Positions 59,311 to 64,000 of a DNA stretch of 64,000 nt are shown one piece after another; within the stretch, counting starts at the first letter, position 1; the number at the start of each line of letters is the position of its first letter. Origin of the DNA: an uncultured bacterium (lineage in GTDB: Bacteria > Patescibacteriota > Saccharimonadia > Saccharimonadales > Saccharimonadaceae); contig CAJBFN010000002.1 in NCBI GenBank assembly GCA_903952435.1, positions 81,507 to 145,506 on the forward strand. The letters run 5' to 3'. Below the pieces are notes generated by a model that saw only the letters and a program-made list of their open reading frames with translations, made no database searches and was not told the origin of the DNA. Made by a program: the position numbers and the translations under genes.

Positions 59311-60105
59311 TCAATAAATTAATAGACAAGCAGTAGCACTTTGTAAGGTTTTTGATGGGCGCCAAAGCCAATATGTGGCAACACTTGTAGCGGTTTTGCC
59401 GCGCCATATTTTCATTGGGTTGTCGCATGGCGTGCTGGTAACTTCTCCGCCACTAGCGACCAAAATGGAATCGTTATGGAATACAACAACAGTTATTGGA
59501 TATGAAATTGTGAATTTATGTAATGCCTCGACTAGGTTTGTTAGTTGCATACTAAAAGTTAAGACTTTTGGATAATAAACTGCTTGGAATAATTTTTGAA
59601 GTTGAGCGAAGGACGTGATTATAACTGTGTTCGGTCGGTCAACTAAAATTTGACTACTATTTTTTAGTAAGTCGATTGCATCCCTGGTAATTGTTAGTGG
59701 TCCATGGTAATCGCGAATAAAATTTTCATACAAGATTGCTGTTTCGCTGTTTTTGCCAGCATCACCAATTAGTAATATACCAGTTGCCCAATTGCCAAAA
59801 GTTTTCATTTCATTCAAAGCATCTTGTGATAATCCACCAGATTGGTTTGACGGTGCATAAATTACATCTGTTATATGATTTGGTATAGATTTTTTTAAAG
59901 TGTCGGGTAATAATATTTTTACTTCACCGGCGCCAGTTTTTAGAGCGTTTTCGTAACTTTCGGCAACGCTAATAAAACCAAGTTTATTACCGCCGATTAT
60001 CCCCAGTTTTCCAGATTGAGATTTTTGCTCTGGTTTAGCCCATTCTATATCTGGAAAAAGTGGTTTTTCAGCTGTTTGTTTTTGCCAATATGGGTGTTGA
60101 TTCAT
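59311..60105 (-). CDS. ADP/ATP-dependent NAD(P)H-hydrate dehydratase-like (YjeF C-domain) protein
   Basis: KLGIIGGNKLGFISVAESYENALKTGAGEVKILLP; ribokinase-like layout. Confidence 0.55.
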   Translation of the reverse strand: MNQHPYWQKQTAEKPLFPDIEWAKPEQKSQSGKLGIIGGNKLGFISVAESYENALKTGAGEVKILLPDTLKKSIPNHITDVIYAPSNQSGGLSQDALNEMKTFGNWATGILLIGDAGKNSETAILYENFIRDYHGPLTITRDAIDLLKNSSQILVDRPNTVIITSFAQLQKLFQAVYYPKVLTFSMQLTNLVEALHKFTISYPITVVVFHNDSILVASGGEVTSTPCDNPMKIWRGKTATSVATYWLWRPSKTLQSATACLLIY

Positions 60106-60590
60106 TATTTTATTTCACCAAAATCTTTTACTTGGCTGATTTTATGGCTGACGATTTTGTCGTTTTTGTCTAATTTGAAATTAGCCTTTATTTTTTTTCC
60201 GTCTAAAACTTGCGGTAGCCAGTATGGATCGTCGGGCCACATTTGATTAAATGGTATTTTATTTTGGTTAAACCATTCTGGCACCATCTCTTCTGATTCG
60301 GTCGGCTCGCCTGTCCATTCTGTGGCTATAAAAACATGGATATGCATAATCGCTGGCTCACCTTTAAAATATTCGTCAAAATCTATTAGTGCGACTTGTT
60401 CGAATTTAGTTGGACGTACGCTAATCTCTTCGATTGATTCTCGGACTAAAGCCTGTTCGATTGTTTCGCTTTCTTCTGGTTTTCCGCCAACGCCATTGAA
60501 ACGCCCAGCTCCAAAACCACGCTTTTTCATAGCTAATAAGATTTGATCATTTTTGATTAAAAATAATAATGTGGCTGTTATTTCTTTCAT
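60105..60590 (-). CDS. NUDIX hydrolase (MutT/MTH1-like)
   Basis: GRFNGVGGKPEESETIEQALVRESIEEI. Confidence 0.92.
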   Translation of the reverse strand: MKEITATLLFLIKNDQILLAMKKRGFGAGRFNGVGGKPEESETIEQALVRESIEEISVRPTKFEQVALIDFDEYFKGEPAIMHIHVFIATEWTGEPTESEEMVPEWFNQNKIPFNQMWPDDPYWLPQVLDGKKIKANFKLDKNDKIVSHKISQVKDFGEIK

Positions 60591-61387
60591 AGTTTTATCT
60601 CGATACTTACTGGGCAGTGGTCTGATCCCATTACCTCGGGATGAATTTCAGCATTTATTATTTGGCTGGCAACAGATTTGCTAGCTAGCCAATAATCTAT
60701 TCGCCAACCAATATTGCGCGTCCTGGCATTGGCCCAATGGCTCCACCAAGTGTAAGCGCCAGATCGGTCTGGGTATTGGGCGCGAAATGTGTCAACAAAT
60801 CCAGCCGATTCAAAAGCGTCAAACCCGGATTTTTCTTCTGCGGTGAAGCCGTGTTTGCCTTTTTTTGTTTTTGGATTATCGACATCAATATCGGTATGAG
60901 CTACATTAAAATCACCGCAAATTAATACTGGCTTGGTTTTTTCTAACGCTTTAATATGCTCTAATACAGCCGGGTCCCATTGTTTGTGGCGAAGTGGAAC
61001 TCGAGATAGATCTTCTTTCCCGTTTGGTGAATATAATGTAATTACCCATAATTCTTCGAATTCGGTTGATATTATTCTACCCTCTTTCATTGGATTGCCA
61101 TATTTATCATTTGCTAGGTCATATTTTTCGGCAATTCCATCAACAAATCCATTTATAATACTAATTGGCTTGATTTTACTTAAGATAGCAACACCACTAT
61201 AACCGGGTTTGTCGGCATCATTCCAATATTCGTAATATTCTGGTAAATTGATTTCGGCTTGGCCTTGTTTTGCTTTGGTTTCTTGAAGACATAAAACATC
61301 AGGCTGATATTCAGTTATGAATTTATGAAAAGCGCCTTTATTGATAACCGCCCTAATTCCGTTGATATTCCAAGAATAAAGTTTCAT
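60587..61387 (-). CDS. xth: Exodeoxyribonuclease III (AP endonuclease)
   Basis: SWNINGIRAV, LQETKAK, CGDFNVAHTDIDV, GSDHCPVSIE. Confidence 0.94.
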   Translation of the reverse strand: MKLYSWNINGIRAVINKGAFHKFITEYQPDVLCLQETKAKQGQAEINLPEYYEYWNDADKPGYSGVAILSKIKPISIINGFVDGIAEKYDLANDKYGNPMKEGRIISTEFEELWVITLYSPNGKEDLSRVPLRHKQWDPAVLEHIKALEKTKPVLICGDFNVAHTDIDVDNPKTKKGKHGFTAEEKSGFDAFESAGFVDTFRAQYPDRSGAYTWWSHWANARTRNIGWRIDYWLASKSVASQIINAEIHPEVMGSDHCPVSIEIKL

Positions 61388-61396
61388 TAATTTAAA

Positions 61397-61870
61397 TTAT
61401 ACTACATTTTTGATAGCGCGATTAATGTCCCGCTCTTGGTCTCGGCGTTTTAATGTTTCTCGTTTGTCGTAGTTTTTCTTACCTTTGCCTAGCGCGATTA
61501 CTAGTTTGACAAATCGGCCACTGGTTAATAGCTTTGTTGGCACTATACTCATTCCGGTTTGTTTGCGGGTATAAAGATCGTCAATTTGTTTTCGCTTGGC
61601 TAATAATTTTCGTGGTGAGGTATCAATACTGCGGGCGCCAATTTTACCTTTTTCGCTTAATCTCAAACTAAAACTGGCATTATTTAGCCATAACTCATTA
61701 TTTTTTATCGTTACAAATGACCCTTTTAATTGTATGTGACCATCGCGAGCGGCACGAGTTTCGGGTCCAGTCAAGGCAATTCCAACGACTATATCTTCAT
61801 CCAAGGCATAATCAAAAGAAGCCCGACGGTTGATTATTGATTTTGGTGATATTTTTTTTGCCTTTTTCAT
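61397..61870 (-). CDS. smpB: SsrA-binding protein SmpB
   Basis: NRRASFDY, VGIALTGPETRAARDGHIQLKGSFV, LGKGKKNYDKRETLKRRDQERDI. Confidence 0.93.
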   Translation of the reverse strand: MKKAKKISPKSIINRRASFDYALDEDIVVGIALTGPETRAARDGHIQLKGSFVTIKNNELWLNNASFSLRLSEKGKIGARSIDTSPRKLLAKRKQIDDLYTRKQTGMSIVPTKLLTSGRFVKLVIALGKGKKNYDKRETLKRRDQERDINRAIKNVV

Positions 61871-61879
61871 ACAGTTGAA

Positions 61880-62638
61880 TTATACTTTTCGTTCTTTTAT
61901 TAATCTAGGGATTTGATTTTTGCGATCAAGATCCATATGCTTTTTGAAAGTGACTCTATTGGCCCTGGCATATCTTTTGATTTTAGAGGTATTCAAAAAC
62001 ATCTCTACCATTCTTGTCTTTGCTAACATCTTATGACAGTATTCAACTTTTCCAAACCTTTTTACAAAAAGAGATAAATCTACATCTTCGTTTATGTCTT
62101 TATCACCAAGGTGAACTAGGTGTGATATTTTATCCCAGACTGATTTTCTTATTGCCATATTATGACCGGACATAATTTTGCCGACAGTTGGATGGATGAC
62201 TATGTCACCTAATTTGCGCCATAAAAAATGTATCGGGCTAAACATAAAAGTATTACTTGGTGATAATTCTCTTACAGCTACTTTACCAGTTATACCACCT
62301 AAACTTTCGTCTGCTTTTGAAAATTTATCAATAATTGACTCTATCCAGATGTCGCATGCAATTGTATCTGCGTCGATTCTGGCTATTATGTCGCATTTTG
62401 CTGCGTTAAAACCGGCAGTTCGGGCATAGGTTATGCCTTTTTGTTTTTCTTTTATTATTCTTACTAATTTGTAGGTTGAGGCTATTTCTGCAGTATTGTC
62501 GGTCGAATTATTATCTACGACTATTATTTCATTTGGCATTATTGTTTGGCGCATCAAAGAATCAAGGCATTTGGCTATGTCTCGAGACTCGTTGTATGTC
62601 GGTATTACTACACTGACGGTTAATTTCATACGTTTCAT
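61880..62638 (-). CDS. Family 2 glycosyltransferase
   Basis: VSVVIPTYNESRDIAKCLDSLMRQT, IIVVDNNSTDNT, ARIDADT. Confidence 0.93.
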   Translation of the reverse strand: MKRMKLTVSVVIPTYNESRDIAKCLDSLMRQTIMPNEIIVVDNNSTDNTAEIASTYKLVRIIKEKQKGITYARTAGFNAAKCDIIARIDADTIACDIWIESIIDKFSKADESLGGITGKVAVRELSPSNTFMFSPIHFLWRKLGDIVIHPTVGKIMSGHNMAIRKSVWDKISHLVHLGDKDINEDVDLSLFVKRFGKVEYCHKMLAKTRMVEMFLNTSKIKRYARANRVTFKKHMDLDRKNQIPRLIKERKV

Positions 62639-62710
62639 TATACAACACTAATGACATCACTTTAGGTGCTTATGCTATAATTATGATGTAAATTATAAGG
62701 TTATTAAGTT

Positions 62711-64000
62711 TTGCGTATTTATAAAAACAATCTTTCAAAAATAATTAAAGAGTCAGGTTTTGCCTTGCCTACAGTTTTAATTGCATCGATGGTTATGCTG
62801 GGGGTATTGTCGTTTGCGGCTGTATCATCATCGACAATACGGACTAATCTTGATGATCAATATTATAATCAGTTGGCAAAAACGGCGGCGGATGCCGGCT
62901 TGGAATATGCCAAAGCTTGTCTAGACTCTAGCGAAGGTTCATCGCAATGGAATGATAGTAGTCCGTTAAGGCCAAATACTAAATGTAACGGGCAATCAAT
63001 AGATGGTTTAGAATGTTTAGGTGATTCAATTAGTGAAGGATGCTTGGTTATGGGAGATCCTTCTTCCTTGATTGTTTCGTCGTTTATAATCGGAGAGCCA
63101 CAGTTTGATTTGAGTGAAAAAGTTATAAATATCAGCTCAATTGGCACTGTAAAATTATTAAAACTATCCGACAAAAGCGTTTGGCGTAGATACAGCCAAT
63201 ATAGTTATTCGGATTTTAAATTAATAAATAATCCCGAGACAGTTACTGGTATTCTAACAGCCCTATCGCCTGAAACTATTTATACTACCAATAATAACCC
63301 TAGGGATATCACTATTTCAGCCGATGGCGAATCGGTCTATGCTATTAATTCTTCTATTATTTCCACATACTCTCGTAACACATTGACTGGTGTTTTACCC
63401 AACCCATCTACTACAACTATAGCAACAGGCTATGACTCTTATAGAATAGTAATATCTCCCGATGGAAAATCAGTCTATGTGACGAACTATGGCGGTAATT
63501 CCATCTCCATGTACTCCCGCAACACATCCACTGGCGTCCTAACAACCTTATCGACCGCCACTATAGCAACAGGTTCTAACCCTCATGGTATAACTATATC
63601 TCCCGATGGAAAATCAGTCTATGTTACTAATAGTGGCGGTAATTCAATCTCCATGTACTCCCGCAATACATCTACTGGCGCCCTAGCAACCTTATCGACC
63701 GCCACTATAGCAACAGGCTCTAACCCTATTAATATAACTATCTCAGCCGATGGTGCATCAGTTTATGCAACGAACTGGATTGGTAATTCCATCTCCATGT
63801 ACTCCCGCAACACATCCACTGGCGTCCTAACAACCTTATCGACCGCCACTATAGCAACAGGTTCTAACCCTCGTGATATAGTAATATCTCCCGATGGAAA
63901 ATCAGTCTATGTGACGAACTATGGCGGTAATTCCATCTCCATGTACTCCCGCAACACATCCACTGGCGTCCTAACAACCTTATCGACCGCCACTATAGCA
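62711..64000 (+). CDS. Pilin-like protein with YVTN-type beta-propeller repeats (partial, runs off window)
   Basis: Continuous open frame from TTG 62711: SGFALPTVLIASMVMLGVLSF...; repeats ISPDGKSVYVTNYGGNSISMYSRNTSTGVLTTLSTATIATGSNP. Confidence 0.8.
   Translation, partial: MRIYKNNLSKIIKESGFALPTVLIASMVMLGVLSFAAVSSSTIRTNLDDQYYNQLAKTAADAGLEYAKACLDSSEGSSQWNDSSPLRPNTKCNGQSIDGLECLGDSISEGCLVMGDPSSLIVSSFIIGEPQFDLSEKVINISSIGTVKLLKLSDKSVWRRYSQYSYSDFKLINNPETVTGILTALSPETIYTTNNNPRDITISADGESVYAINSSIISTYSRNTLTGVLPNPSTTTIATGYDSYRIVISPDGKSVYVTNYGGNSISMYSRNTSTGVLTTLSTATIATGSNPHGITISPDGKSVYVTNSGGNSISMYSRNTSTGALATLSTATIATGSNPINITISADGASVYATNWIGNSISMYSRNTSTGVLTTLSTATIATGSNPRDIVISPDGKSVYVTNYGGNSISMYSRNTSTGVLTTLSTATIA
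63458..64000 (+). repeat. Near-identical 144-bp in-frame tandem repeats
   Basis: CCGATGG landmarks at 63458, 63602, 63746, 63890 (spacing 144 nt = 48 codons). Confidence 0.93.

Noticed and set aside
61397-61870. tmRNA next to smpB
   Set aside because: No tmRNA ends or tag sequence recognised near smpB; probably elsewhere in the genome.
63302-64000. CRISPR-like array suggested by regular repeats near the right end
   Set aside because: Repeats are in frame, 144 bp, near identical throughout and encode a beta-propeller motif.

Overview
AT-rich, densely packed bacterial chromosome segment. Gene content and style suggest a CPR/Patescibacteria genome, most like Saccharibacteria (inference, no database search). 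It reads mostly as a conserved backbone: serS end, hpf/raiA, secA, murD, prfB, ftsEX with a CHAP hydrolase and an S41 protease, rpmA, xseAB, recO, glyS, a dcw cluster (mraZ-rsmH-ftsL-like-PBP-mraY-ftsW-murG-ftsQ), a T4SS-type ATPase, a sigma-4/HARE-HTH-like regulator, topA, dprA, pth, der, rlu, several two-component genes, gltX, a sortase, xth, smpB, and two intact tRNAs (Glu-CTC, Leu-CAA). No CRISPR array, transposase, integrase or complete prophage was recognised. The best leads are non-standard: (1) a palindromic ~95-nt repeat, once intergenic and once inserted in frame in topA, with the same peptide frame open in both copies (RPE-like); (2) a promoter- and terminator-bounded, heavily structured ~265-nt ncRNA candidate upstream of a small membrane protein gene; (3) a long inverted-repeat structure between mraZ and rsmH; (4) a tRNA-Leu lying between separated pieces of another tRNA-Leu-like sequence; (5) pilin-like proteins sharing the N-terminal type but carrying unrelated C-terminal modules; (6) unannotated small ORFs with RBSs. 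All alignments and pairings were done by eye.
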